From Pedobacter sp. UBA4863 (lineage in GTDB: Bacteria; Bacteroidota; Bacteroidia; Sphingobacteriales; Sphingobacteriaceae): a DNA stretch of 64,000 bases. Positions 18,457 to 27,447 of this stretch are shown piece after piece. The translations under genes were made by a program, and so were the position numbers. The stretch's first letter is position 1, and every line of letters starts with the position of its first letter. The notes under the pieces were generated by a model, which was given only the letters and a program-made list of their open reading frames with translations, searched no databases and was not told where the DNA came from. Location of the stretch: NCBI RefSeq assembly GCF_002399615.1, contig NZ_DHDZ01000059.1:60794-124793 (forward strand), given 5' to 3'.

Positions 18457-19752
18457 ATGCAATCAGACAAGTCATTATGCGCACTTTATAACTATCTTAA
18501 CAACTCAGACGTAAAGAATAGGGAATATTATGATTTATTACGTTATGTATTGGATCAAAAGATTTATTTCTTTGGAGGTAATTTTAAAAATCCTCATGAA
18601 AGAAAGATATCTTTCAGGGATAAGTTAAAGGAAAAAGCAATAACTCTTACCTTTGCTTATTTTTTAAAATTTAATTCAAAAGGTAAAAAATCAATAAATA
18701 AGATTAAAATTTGGAGCAGTGCATATTTTAATGTTTCTGACAAGTTTGATGGGCAAGAATACTTGATTTCTCCCCCACCTTGGATAATTTCAAAAAGCTT
18801 TACCCAGCTATCTGACCATCTTTTATTCAAAAAAGTAAGATCATTGCAATTAAAATTAATATATGCCGATGTAAAGGATTTATTAACGGAACACTTTTTT
18901 AATGAAATTAACGAGGTGAAGAGCGCAATGAAAAACTTTATCATACAGAAAGATATAAGAGCCTTATTTTTACCAAATGATTTAGGGTTTTTTGAAAAAC
19001 TATCTATTCAAATTTTTAAAGAACTTGATAGACCGTCATTTTTGTTGAACCACGGTTTGCCAGGAATATATGGCAGTCGTGATGATAACAGAACTGATTA
19101 TTTAGTGGTTTGGGGAGAGGCCATCAAGCAAAATTACGTGAATGCAGGAGTTAATCCAGATAAAATTTTAGTGAATGGCCATCCCAAATATAATACAACG
19201 AAAATTGGGAATTTAAAATTTGACTTTGACGATATCCTAGTTTTGCCAAAGCCACTTCCTGGGGCTCCGTTGGGAGATACATATAGTTTAAGCGATAGAG
19301 GAAACTGCATATATTATTTGCTAAGCCTTCAGAATGTTTTAAAAAAGTTTGGAGTTTCTAAAGTAAGATTGAGACCTCATCCTAGTGAAAATGTAGATTG
19401 GTACCTAAAACATTTAGACAATGATTTCTTTTTTGCTGATATGGATGATTTAGAAACTTCGTTAAAACGTAGCTCTTTAGTTATAGGAGTAACATCTACT
19501 GCTTTTTTTGAGGCGCTGCTATTTGGCATTAATTATGTAGTTTTTGAACCAAGATTAGAAAATGGAAATGGATTAGATAACTATACTGTCGTTTCTCCAT
19601 TCGATGGAAATAATAGAAAAGTTCCGTCGGCTAAAAATGAGGAGGAACTTCTTGAAATATTACAGCAAAAGGCCAAAGTTGATGTTTCAGTTTTGACAGA
19701 CTACATTAATCCTTATTTCGATCCAAAATTAATCTTAGATAAGATTAAATAA
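18457..19752 (+). CDS. Putative GT-B glycosyltransferase, candidate pseudaminyltransferase
   Basis: 431 aa; I do not recognise a named family with certainty. It starts 4 nt after pseI. The C-terminal half looks like a GT-B nucleotide-binding domain: NGHPKYN (~residue 241), RLRPHPSENVDWY (~305-317) and VTSTAFFEALLFG (~346-358). An HP motif followed by an S/T-rich turn is characteristic of bacterial sialyltransferases and related CMP-sugar enzymes (GT38, GT52, GT80). The position right after the CMP-Pse genes fits transfer of the nonulosonate onto the growing repeat. No membrane segment is seen, so it would act on the cytoplasmic face. CDP-glycerol-transferase or UDP-GlcNAc epimerase-like folds are alternatives. 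Confidence 0.62.
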   Translation: MQSDKSLCALYNYLNNSDVKNREYYDLLRYVLDQKIYFFGGNFKNPHERKISFRDKLKEKAITLTFAYFLKFNSKGKKSINKIKIWSSAYFNVSDKFDGQEYLISPPPWIISKSFTQLSDHLLFKKVRSLQLKLIYADVKDLLTEHFFNEINEVKSAMKNFIIQKDIRALFLPNDLGFFEKLSIQIFKELDRPSFLLNHGLPGIYGSRDDNRTDYLVVWGEAIKQNYVNAGVNPDKILVNGHPKYNTTKIGNLKFDFDDILVLPKPLPGAPLGDTYSLSDRGNCIYYLLSLQNVLKKFGVSKVRLRPHPSENVDWYLKHLDNDFFFADMDDLETSLKRSSLVIGVTSTAFFEALLFGINYVVFEPRLENGNGLDNYTVVSPFDGNNRKVPSAKNEEELLEILQQKAKVDVSVLTDYINPYFDPKLILDKIK

Positions 19753-19764
19753 CTAGAAGCCAAA

Positions 19765-20325
19765 ATGAATATTAGAGGATTTTTACAATGGCTATTAAAA
19801 AATTATCCATCCACGCTTGGCGGGAATGGCCTTAGAAAATTTGCGTATAAAAAGATCTTTTTGCATTCTAATTTCGTAATACCAGAAAATGTTACGTTTG
19901 GGAATATGAAAAAGGTTAAAGTAGGAAATTTTTTCAGAGTTTGTCCTGGGGTAAGAATTGTTAGTGAAAATGAAGGAATAATTGATATAGGAGAGAATTT
20001 TTTTGCTAATTATAACTCGTGCATTTACGCTGACTCTAACTCGATTGTAATAGGTAATGATTGTTTAGTAGGACCAGATGTTTTGATCATCAATACGAAT
20101 CACGGAGTTAAATCAGGTGAATTAATCAGAAACCAACCGAATATTTCAAAAGACATAACTATTGGTAATGACGTTTGGATAGGTGCAAAATCAGTAATAC
20201 TTGCTGGAGTTACAATAGGAAACGGAGCGGTAATAGCCGCTGGTAGTGTTGTAAATAAAGATATAAAAGAAAACTCTATAGTTGGGGGGGTGCCGGCAAA
20301 ATTCATTAAAGAAAGAGAGCTTTAA
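19765..20325 (+). CDS. Hexapeptide-repeat O-acetyltransferase
   Basis: 186 aa left-handed beta-helix protein of the WbbJ/maltose-acetyltransferase type. Hexapeptide repeats run from about residue 85 ([23 protein letters not shown]) and the catalytic His is in [11 protein letters not shown]; the ending VAAGSV-like turn [11 protein letters not shown] and [10 protein letters not shown] are typical. It should transfer an acetyl group from acetyl-CoA to a hydroxyl on a sugar of the repeat unit. It lies 12 nt after the putative nonulosonate transferase. Acceptor sugar unknown. Confidence 0.85.
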   Translation: MNIRGFLQWLLKNYPSTLGGNGLRKFAYKKIFLHSNFVIPENVTFGNMKKVKVGNFFRVCPGVRIVSENEGIIDIGENFFANYNSCIYADSNSIVIGNDCLVGPDVLIINTNHGVKSGELIRNQPNISKDITIGNDVWIGAKSVILAGVTIGNGAVIAAGSVVNKDIKENSIVGGVPAKFIKEREL

Positions 20326-20409
20326 TATTGGTCTCTCTTCAATACTTATGAACCATACGCTCTAGTAGTTAAATGAAAATTATAAAGCTAGTCTCGAATA
20401 TAATATTTA

Positions 20410-21945
20410 GTGAAGCAATTTCTTAAGATTTATCTTTGGCAGATATTAAGCCTTGTCACTGGGTTTGCAACTATGTTTGTAGTAACTCCTTATTTGGCCG
20501 AAAATCAACGTTATTTTGGTATTTACACTTTCGTAATGTCACTTAACTTATTTCTATCATATGCAGATTTCGGGTTTTTAAATGCTGGAGTAAAATTTGC
20601 CAGTGAAGCTTTTGCAAAAAACGATAGAAAAGAAGAAACAGAAACCTTAGGCTTTGTTACATTTATTTTAGCAACGGTATTTTTACTTTTCGGAGTTGTT
20701 GTATTAATCTTTTATTTTTTTCCCCATAGTATTCTTTCTGGGCTAAATACAGAAGATACAGTTCAATTAATAAAAGAGCTTCTTCTAGTTTTTATTATAT
20801 GCTTACCCATCTTGGTGGCTCACAGAATAATCCAGCTAATATTTAATATCCGTTTGCATGATTACAAGTATCAACGTATATATTCCATCTTAAATTTATT
20901 TAAAATTGCTTCGGTATTTTTATTTTTTAAAAATGGAGAATATCATATTGTAGCCTATTATGCACTAACACAATTCTTGACATTTATAAGTGTTTTTTTA
21001 GGTGGTTTTTTGGCTATAAAAAATTATCAATATAGCTTTTTAGGCTTTTTTAAGCAGATCAAATTTAATTCTAGAGTTTATAAAAAAACTAAAGGCCTAG
21101 CTTTTAATAGTCTTTTTGTAACTATATGTTGGGTGCTTTATTATGAGCTAGATATTTTGGTTATAGGTAAATTTGTAGGTTTAAAAGAAGTAGCAATCTT
21201 TAATATCTGCATTTCGGTCATGACTTTAGCCAGATCTCTGTATAGTATCGTTTATAATCCTTTCGCAGCAAAATTCAACCACTACTTAGGACGAAATCAA
21301 TTAACCGAATTTAAGAGCACATTTTATAAATTATTAGTTTTAGGCCTACCTCTATCTTTAGTTCCCACTACTGTAATTATAGTTACAATGAAGAGCTTTG
21401 TTTTAAGCTGGGTAGGAGTATCTTATGCTTCTGCCATACCCATCATTTCAATAATGTTTGCTAGCTATTACTTTACTTTTTTGTCGAATCCAATGGGAAT
21501 AGCAATGGTATCATTGCAAAAAATAAAAAATCTATATTTTGTGAGTGCCATATTACCAGCTGTTTATTGGGTGGGTATATTAATAAGCTTTAAATATTTC
21601 GGTCTGTTCTCTTTTGGTTTATTTAAATTTTTCGCTTTTTTTATTTCAGGATTATATTATTTGTATCAAGCTAAAAGTATATTTAATATCAACTGGATTG
21701 TTTTTTTAAAAAGAAATATAGTGTCCATATTATCCTGTAGTATTGTGATCTATTTAATTAATTTAAAGCTGCAAGTTTATCTTCCAGTCCAGCAGGGAAA
21801 ACTAGAAATATTGCAATATACCATAGTATTTATATCATATTCTGCACTAGGCAGCCTCACTTATTATTTGTTTTCATCGGAATTTAGAAAAGTTTTGAAT
21901 GATATTTTTAGAGAAATTTTTAAAGTTAAAGCCGTAGCTCCATGA
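20410..21945 (+). CDS. wzx: Repeat-unit flippase (Wzx-like, MOP superfamily)
   Basis: 511 aa, almost entirely hydrophobic with about 12-14 predicted membrane helices, as in polysaccharide transport (Wzx) proteins. The first helix is LWQILSLVTGFATMFVV and the pattern of charged loops and paired helices fits the MATE/MOP fold. It moves undecaprenyl-linked repeat units across the inner membrane. Start is GTG at 20410 after an 84-nt gap; the stop overlaps the next ATG as ATGA. This gene is distinctly AT-richer than the housekeeping genes in the right half of the window. Confidence 0.88.
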   Translation: MKQFLKIYLWQILSLVTGFATMFVVTPYLAENQRYFGIYTFVMSLNLFLSYADFGFLNAGVKFASEAFAKNDRKEETETLGFVTFILATVFLLFGVVVLIFYFFPHSILSGLNTEDTVQLIKELLLVFIICLPILVAHRIIQLIFNIRLHDYKYQRIYSILNLFKIASVFLFFKNGEYHIVAYYALTQFLTFISVFLGGFLAIKNYQYSFLGFFKQIKFNSRVYKKTKGLAFNSLFVTICWVLYYELDILVIGKFVGLKEVAIFNICISVMTLARSLYSIVYNPFAAKFNHYLGRNQLTEFKSTFYKLLVLGLPLSLVPTTVIIVTMKSFVLSWVGVSYASAIPIISIMFASYYFTFLSNPMGIAMVSLQKIKNLYFVSAILPAVYWVGILISFKYFGLFSFGLFKFFAFFISGLYYLYQAKSIFNINWIVFLKRNIVSILSCSIVIYLINLKLQVYLPVQQGKLEILQYTIVFISYSALGSLTYYLFSSEFRKVLNDIFREIFKVKAVAP

Positions 21946-23195
21946 AAAAGAAAAGATTATTGGTATTTAGTGATTGTTATATCTATGGTGGCAGCGAACG
22001 GCTCATGTCTTTCTTAATTAAAAATGAGGTTTTGAACGAAAGTTATGACCTAATATATGCTTACAGAAAACACAAAGAATACGAAGAAGGTTTAAAAAAT
22101 GAAGGTTTGTTAAATAGAAAAGGGAATTTTCCATTAATCTTACTATCCAACGAAACTTTTTTTTATAAAGTAAATGCCAAGATTAGTAATCAAGCATTAA
22201 GGCTAATAATTAAAATCCCTTTTTTTATTATTGAAAAGATAGGTCTATATTTTTTGTGGAACATTTTTGTTTTTATGAAACTATTATTAACGACCAAGCC
22301 AGATATTATTCACGTTAATAATGGAGGTTATCCAGCAGCTAAAAGCTGTAACATTCTAGTTGTCGCAAATTTTTTGACAATTAGATCAAAAGTTATTTAT
22401 CAAGTAAATAATCAAGCAAGAAAACGTAAGATTTTTTTCGAAAAATTTTACGATGCTTTTGTTCATAAGAATGTTAGTCGTTTTATTAACGCATCAAATA
22501 ACGCAAAACAACAATTGGTAGTCAACAGAAATTTTGATCCCAATAAAATACTAGTAATAAACAATTGTGTCCCATTACCAGAAATTAGAATAAACAAAAC
22601 TGATATTTGTGAAGAATTGAATATACCAAAAGATAGCTTTTTGATTGTGGAAGTAGCATTTTTATCTGAAAGAAAAGGACAGAGATATTTGATAGATGCA
22701 TTGTATAAATTATTTGAAAACGGAAGTATTTCTAAAAACAAGGTGTATTGTGCTTTTATTGGAAATGGTATAGATGAAGGGCTCTTGAGAAATCATATAT
22801 CCGAACTAGACTTATCTTCAAATGTTTTTTTGCTAGGGTATAGAAAGAATAGCGAGGACTTTATCTCAGCATGTGATTTGTTTCTATTACCTTCGATAAA
22901 GGATGAGGATATGCCCTTGGTAATTTTGTCGGCTTTAGGCTATGGGAAAGCTATCGTTGCGACTGATTTTGCAGGTATTTCCCAAGTAATAGAAAATGGC
23001 GTTAATGGGATATTATTGAAAAATGATTTGGAAACATTTACTACAAGCATCGCTTATGAAATTAAGCACTTATATGACGACGAAGTTTTAAGGAAGAAAA
23101 TGGGTGATAATGCTCGAAAAGTTTATAAGGATTATAGCCCAAAAAGTTATGGAATGAAGCTTAAAGAAACATATGAAAAAGTTCTTGCAAACTAA
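21942..23195 (+). CDS. Glycosyltransferase, GT-B fold (GT4 family)
   Basis: 417 aa. The C-terminal nucleotide-sugar domain shows VAFLSERKGQRYLIDAL, FIGNGIDEG, LGYRKNSEDFISACDLFLLPSIKDEDMPLVILSALG, the standard GT4 signature with its E-x7-E-like region (altered to D-E-D). The N-terminal FSDCYIYGGSERLMSFL resembles the acceptor-binding domain with its GG-x-E motif. Retaining transferase on the cytoplasmic side; donor unknown. ATGA overlap with wzx and 23-nt overlap with the next gene. Confidence 0.86.
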   Translation: MKKKRLLVFSDCYIYGGSERLMSFLIKNEVLNESYDLIYAYRKHKEYEEGLKNEGLLNRKGNFPLILLSNETFFYKVNAKISNQALRLIIKIPFFIIEKIGLYFLWNIFVFMKLLLTTKPDIIHVNNGGYPAAKSCNILVVANFLTIRSKVIYQVNNQARKRKIFFEKFYDAFVHKNVSRFINASNNAKQQLVVNRNFDPNKILVINNCVPLPEIRINKTDICEELNIPKDSFLIVEVAFLSERKGQRYLIDALYKLFENGSISKNKVYCAFIGNGIDEGLLRNHISELDLSSNVFLLGYRKNSEDFISACDLFLLPSIKDEDMPLVILSALGYGKAIVATDFAGISQVIENGVNGILLKNDLETFTTSIAYEIKHLYDDEVLRKKMGDNARKVYKDYSPKSYGMKLKETYEKVLAN

Positions 23196-24117
23196 GGAAA
23201 CAGTATTGCTAATTGGCGGAACTGGCTTTATAGGCAAGAATATAATTGATTATGTTTTAAATAATAAGACAAATTCAGTATATAAGTTTATTGTTTTATC
23301 AAGACATCTTCATACAGAGAGATGCAATTCCGTTGAATATGTAGTTGGTGATTACTCGAATGTAAATTTGCTGATGGAACTTTTTACAAGATGGAAGTTT
23401 ACAAAAGTTTTTCATTGTGCCACATCAACTACACCTTTATCATCTGGCAATAATATATTAGGAGATATTAATGGTAATTTAATCGCAACAATTGGCCTGC
23501 TGGATGTAATGAAACATTTCGATTGTAAACATATCTTGTATTTGTCATCTGGAGGTGCAGTTTATGGAGAAAAGAAAGTAAGTTTGATTTCTGAAAATGA
23601 AATTTGTTATCCAATGAGTTCTTATGGGGTTGTAAAACTTACCATTGAAAATTACTTACGGCTCTACCAAAAGCAATATGGTATTAATTATTTGATACTA
23701 AGGATTTCCAATCCTTTCGGAAAATTTCACACCTCCGAAAAGCAAGGAGTTATTAATATAGCTATAAGAAGAGCCCTAAGAGGAGAGCTAGTAGAAGTTT
23801 GGGGTAATGGTAGCCAGTCAAAAGACTATATTTATGTTGATATCCTGGTTAAATTTATTTTTCAAGTAGTTGAAAGCAATTGCATCAATAAAACACTAAA
23901 TGTTGGTTCTGGGGAAACTCATAGCTTGAACAGTATTTTAGATGTAATTAAATTATATTTGCCAGACTTAAGAGTTAAGTACCTTGATTCTAAGATAACA
24001 GATGTTAAGGATTTTTGCCTAAACATCTCACTTTTAAAATCATTTGTCGATTTTGAAGTTTTAGACTTTAAAGACACGATTCAAAAAACAATTGCTTGGG
24101 AAATGACGAATCTTTAA
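23173..24117 (+). CDS. NAD-dependent sugar epimerase/dehydratase (extended SDR)
   Basis: 314 aa extended SDR. GGTGFIGKNIIDYVL binds NAD(P), YLSSGGAVYGEK provides the Ser/Thr, and SSYGVVKLTIENYL the YxxxK. RISNPFGKFHTSEKQGVI and KDYIYVDI are typical of GalE-like nucleotide-sugar epimerases. A 4-epimerase or 4-keto reductase on one of the locus sugars is plausible, possibly the missing second step for the gmd product. It overlaps the upstream glycosyltransferase gene by 23 nt. Substrate not determinable here. Confidence 0.82.
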   Translation: MKKFLQTKETVLLIGGTGFIGKNIIDYVLNNKTNSVYKFIVLSRHLHTERCNSVEYVVGDYSNVNLLMELFTRWKFTKVFHCATSTTPLSSGNNILGDINGNLIATIGLLDVMKHFDCKHILYLSSGGAVYGEKKVSLISENEICYPMSSYGVVKLTIENYLRLYQKQYGINYLILRISNPFGKFHTSEKQGVINIAIRRALRGELVEVWGNGSQSKDYIYVDILVKFIFQVVESNCINKTLNVGSGETHSLNSILDVIKLYLPDLRVKYLDSKITDVKDFCLNISLLKSFVDFEVLDFKDTIQKTIAWEMTNL

Positions 24118-24160
24118 TTTAATTAGTATAAGATTTTCTGATTTACAATTATAAAAAACT

Positions 24161-24949
24161 ATGAAGGCAGTAATATTATGTGGAGGATATGGTACAAGAA
24201 TTCGCGATGTTGCGGATGATATTCCTAAACCAATGATACCAATTGGAGGCAAGCCGATAATTTGGCATATTATGAAAACTTATGCAGTTTATGGGTATAC
24301 AGATTTTATCTTATGTATGGGATATAAAAGCGAAGTTATTAAAGATTTTTTTATTAATTACGAGCTTAGGAGTGCAGATGTTACCATAAAATTAGGTAAG
24401 AAATCTGAACAGGTAATTTCAGAGACAAGCCATGACGAAGATGGTTGGGAAATTACTCTTGCCGAAACAGGAATTAAAGCGATGACAGGAGCTAGAGTAC
24501 GCCGTATCAAAAAATACATAGGTAACGATCCTTACTTTCTGCTTACATATGGCGATGGCGTTGGCGATATCGACATTGACGCTTTGGTAACCTTTCATAA
24601 ATCACATGGGAAGATGGTAACTCTTACAGGAGTGCGCCCACCAGGCCGTTTCGGCGAATTAGGCATCTCAGACGATGGTTCGACCATAATTGGTTTTAAC
24701 GAAAAACCCCAAGCAAGCGGCGGGCGAATTAATGGAGGATATTTTGTTTGTAACAGAGAATTTTTAGACATCTTAAGTGATGCTGAGGACTTGGTTTTAG
24801 AGCAAGAACCTATGAAAAAATTAGTGGAATTAGGTGAACTAAAAGTCTTTGAACACGATGGCTTTTGGCAACCAATGGATACATCTAGAGAATACTCCCT
24901 ATTAAATGAATTGTATAATAATAATGAAGCACCTTGGGTAAAATGGTAG
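24161..24949 (+). CDS. rfbF: Glucose-1-phosphate cytidylyltransferase
   Basis: 262 aa, the normal RfbF length. The nucleotide-binding start MKAVILCGGYGTRI, then PKPMIPIGGKPIIWHIMK, LTYGDGVGDID, GVRPPGRFGELG, GFNEKPQASGGRINGGYFV, and the C-terminal EHDGFWQPMDTSREY are diagnostic. It makes CDP-D-glucose from CTP and glucose 1-phosphate. A 43-nt gap precedes it, and the CDP-glucose dehydratase gene overlaps its end. Confidence 0.96.
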   Translation: MKAVILCGGYGTRIRDVADDIPKPMIPIGGKPIIWHIMKTYAVYGYTDFILCMGYKSEVIKDFFINYELRSADVTIKLGKKSEQVISETSHDEDGWEITLAETGIKAMTGARVRRIKKYIGNDPYFLLTYGDGVGDIDIDALVTFHKSHGKMVTLTGVRPPGRFGELGISDDGSTIIGFNEKPQASGGRINGGYFVCNREFLDILSDAEDLVLEQEPMKKLVELGELKVFEHDGFWQPMDTSREYSLLNELYNNNEAPWVKW

Positions 24950-26058
24950 AAAAGATAGTGTTTGGAGATATATATCGTAATAAAAGAGTTTTAGTTACAG
25001 GAAATACAGGGTTTAAAGGTGCCTGGTTGAGTACGTGGCTAATATCATTAGGAGCAGATGTTTACGGGATATCGAATGAAATAGTAACTCAGCCATCAAT
25101 GTTTGAAGAGTTAAAGCTCGAGGAAAAGATGATTCATTATTTTGCTGATGTTAGAGATCTAAGTGCCGTAAAAAATATAATCGAAAAAATAGAGCCCCAT
25201 TTTGTTTTTCATTTAGCGGCCCAGCCAATTGTTTCTCTTTCATATAAAGAACCTGTTGATACAATTTCCACCAATGTGATGGGAACAACCAATATTTTGG
25301 AATGTTTACGTAACTACCAAAAACCCTGTACTGCAATTATTATTACAAGTGATAAATGTTATGATAATGTTGAATGGATTTATGGTTACAAGGAGACAGA
25401 TGCTTTAGGAGGAAAAGATGTTTATAGCGGAAGTAAAGGAGCCGCCGAGCTGATTTTTAAATCCTACTTTCACTCATTTTTTAAAAATGAAAAAGGAACA
25501 GTTCAAATAGCATCGGCGAGAGCCGGAAATGTTATTGGGGGAGGAGATTGGGCTTTAGATAGAATTGTTCCAGATTGTATGCGTTCGTGGAGTGAAGGTA
25601 AAATAGTAGAGATTAGAAGTCCAAGAGCGACCCGACCTTGGCAACATGTTTTAGAGCCACTTAGCGGATATCTGCAATTAGGAGAAAGACTATTTAAAGA
25701 TCACTCCTTGAATGGAGAAAGCTTTAATTTTGGACCAAAACCCGAATATAATCATACAGTTCAAGAGTTGTTAGAGGATATGAGTACACGTTGGAATTTC
25801 GAAAATTCGAAAGACGCTTACACTGTAACTGGAGACATCAAGTTCTATGAAGCTGGATTATTGAAGTTAAATTGTGATAAAGCTTTGTTTTATTTTCAGT
25901 GGAAACCGACGCTTGATTACAAAAATTTAATCCAGTTTACGAGTGATTGGTACTTCGAGTTCTATAAGAAAAAAGGCGAAATGTTCTCTTATACAACATC
26001 TCAGATAAAGAGATATGAAGATTTGGCCACAATGGATGAGATACAATGGACAAAGTAA
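24943..26058 (+). CDS. rfbG: CDP-glucose 4,6-dehydratase
   Basis: About 371 aa from the ATG at 24943 (a TTG at 24934 would add three residues). Motifs: VLVTGNTGFKGAWLSTWL for NAD binding, FHLAAQPIVSLSYKEPVDT, TSDKCYDNVEW, DVYSGSKGAAELI (YxxxK), ARAGNVIGGGDWA, and RATRPWQHVLEPLSGYL. It gives CDP-4-keto-6-deoxy-D-glucose. It overlaps rfbF by 7 nt and the next gene by 13 nt, which supports coupled expression of the CDP-sugar branch. Confidence 0.96.
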   Translation: MVEKIVFGDIYRNKRVLVTGNTGFKGAWLSTWLISLGADVYGISNEIVTQPSMFEELKLEEKMIHYFADVRDLSAVKNIIEKIEPHFVFHLAAQPIVSLSYKEPVDTISTNVMGTTNILECLRNYQKPCTAIIITSDKCYDNVEWIYGYKETDALGGKDVYSGSKGAAELIFKSYFHSFFKNEKGTVQIASARAGNVIGGGDWALDRIVPDCMRSWSEGKIVEIRSPRATRPWQHVLEPLSGYLQLGERLFKDHSLNGESFNFGPKPEYNHTVQELLEDMSTRWNFENSKDAYTVTGDIKFYEAGLLKLNCDKALFYFQWKPTLDYKNLIQFTSDWYFEFYKKKGEMFSYTTSQIKRYEDLATMDEIQWTK

Positions 26059-26492
26059 CAACAATAGAAGGGGTTCTATTAAGTCCATTAAAAAGAATAT
26101 ATCATCCTATGGGTGATGTGTTACATGGCATGAAAAAATCAGATCCTGGATATGTAGATTTTGGAGAAGCTTATTTTTCTACAATAAATTTCGGAGACGC
26201 AAAACCATGGAAAAGACATCTGAAGATGACCTTAAATTTTGTAGTTCCAGTTGGAGAAATTCGCTTTGTAATTTATGATCGTCGGGAAAACAGCGTTACG
26301 AAAGAATGCTTTTTTGATGTTGTTTTAGGCGAAAATAATTACCAGAGAATTACTATTCCTCCAGGTCTATGGGTTGCTTTTAAAGGAATTGGCGAAGAAT
26401 TTAATTTGTTGTTAAACTTAGCCGATTTAGAACATGATCCAAATGAGGTTGAAAGAAAGAGTGACTTGACAGAGATTGCATATAAATGGTGA
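26046..26492 (+). CDS. Cupin-type 4-keto-6-deoxyhexose 3,5-epimerase-like protein
   Basis: 148 aa, somewhat short for RfbC (about 180) but with the same double-stranded beta-helix plan: GVLLSPLKRIYHPMGDVLHGM, WKRHLKMTLNFVVPVGEIRFVIYDRRE, and the YQRITIPPGLWVAFKG segment. The catalytic His expected in R-G-x-H of RfbC is not obvious; KRHLKM holds the nearest His. Between rfbG and a reductase gene it probably epimerises CDP-4-keto-6-deoxyglucose at C3 and/or C5, giving a different 6-deoxyhexose. Confidence 0.8.
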   Translation: MDKVTTIEGVLLSPLKRIYHPMGDVLHGMKKSDPGYVDFGEAYFSTINFGDAKPWKRHLKMTLNFVVPVGEIRFVIYDRRENSVTKECFFDVVLGENNYQRITIPPGLWVAFKGIGEEFNLLLNLADLEHDPNEVERKSDLTEIAYKW

Positions 26493-27436
26493 AGAAAAGA
26501 GTTCTTGTTACGGGCGGTAGCGGCTATATAGGTGGTCGGCTCTGTCTTCACTTAGCAGCAGAAGGATATGCGGTGACGTCGCTTTGTCACTCTAAAATAC
26601 CGTCAGACCAAGATTGGGTTTCCAAAATGGAACGCATCGTAGTTGGAGATGTAAGAGATGAAAGCTTTTTGGAAGAGCTAGCAGAAGATAAATATGAAAT
26701 TGTAATTCATCTGGTTTCTTTAGATCATAATCAATCCAATAATTCACCTACTTTAGTTAGCGCTGTAAATATAACCCCAGTATGGACTTTGCTAGATGTT
26801 TTTTCAAAACAAGGACTAAAAAAATTCATTTATCTTTCTACGGCACAAGTATACGGCGCTAAGCTAAATGGAAAAATTAATGAAAGCCAAAAACCAGATA
26901 CACAAAGCCCTTATGGCTTAACACACCAGATAGGGGAAATAATTTGTAATTATTTCAATAACACAACAGCTCTTCGTTGCCATAATGTACGCCTTTCAAA
27001 TAGCTATGGTTCACCTGTTTTTGAAGAGAATAATTGCTGGTGGTTGGCCGTTAATAACTTGTGTCAGATGGCATATCTTGAAAAAAAAATAGTTCTGCAA
27101 TCTGATGGCTCTCCTTTACGCGATTTCATACATGGATGGGATGTTTGCCAAGGAATTCAGAAAATAATTGAAACCTCAGATGATAGTCTAACTTATAATC
27201 TCAGCTCAGGAATAACTATTTCAATTTTAGACATAGCTAAGACAATAAAAAAGATATTTAAAAGTCGTTATCATATTGAATTAGACATCATAAAAGCTGA
27301 GAAAAAAATGAATACTGTTGTCCATAATTACTCGATCGATAATAGTTTGATTCGTAGTATAGGATTTAAACCAAAATGGGATTTGGAGCAAGGAATACAT
27401 GATCTATTCAGTTTTCTAGAGAAAAATAATGCTTAA
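26486..27436 (+). CDS. SDR reductase of the CDP-6-deoxyhexose branch
   Basis: 316 aa extended SDR. VLVTGGSGYIGGRLCLHL binds the nucleotide and YLSTAQVYGAK supplies the Ser/Thr. The usual YxxxK appears as SPYGLTHQIGE, so the catalytic Lys is replaced by His (codon CAC at about 26926). HNVRLSNSYGSP and RDFIHGWDV are typical downstream motifs. Placed after rfbF, rfbG and the epimerase-like gene with a 7-nt overlap, it probably reduces the 4-keto group to give the final CDP-6-deoxyhexose. The Lys-to-His change could be a subfamily trait or a loss of normal activity. Confidence 0.78.
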   Translation: MVKKRVLVTGGSGYIGGRLCLHLAAEGYAVTSLCHSKIPSDQDWVSKMERIVVGDVRDESFLEELAEDKYEIVIHLVSLDHNQSNNSPTLVSAVNITPVWTLLDVFSKQGLKKFIYLSTAQVYGAKLNGKINESQKPDTQSPYGLTHQIGEIICNYFNNTTALRCHNVRLSNSYGSPVFEENNCWWLAVNNLCQMAYLEKKIVLQSDGSPLRDFIHGWDVCQGIQKIIETSDDSLTYNLSSGITISILDIAKTIKKIFKSRYHIELDIIKAEKKMNTVVHNYSIDNSLIRSIGFKPKWDLEQGIHDLFSFLEKNNA

Positions 27437-27447
27437 AAAGATGAATA

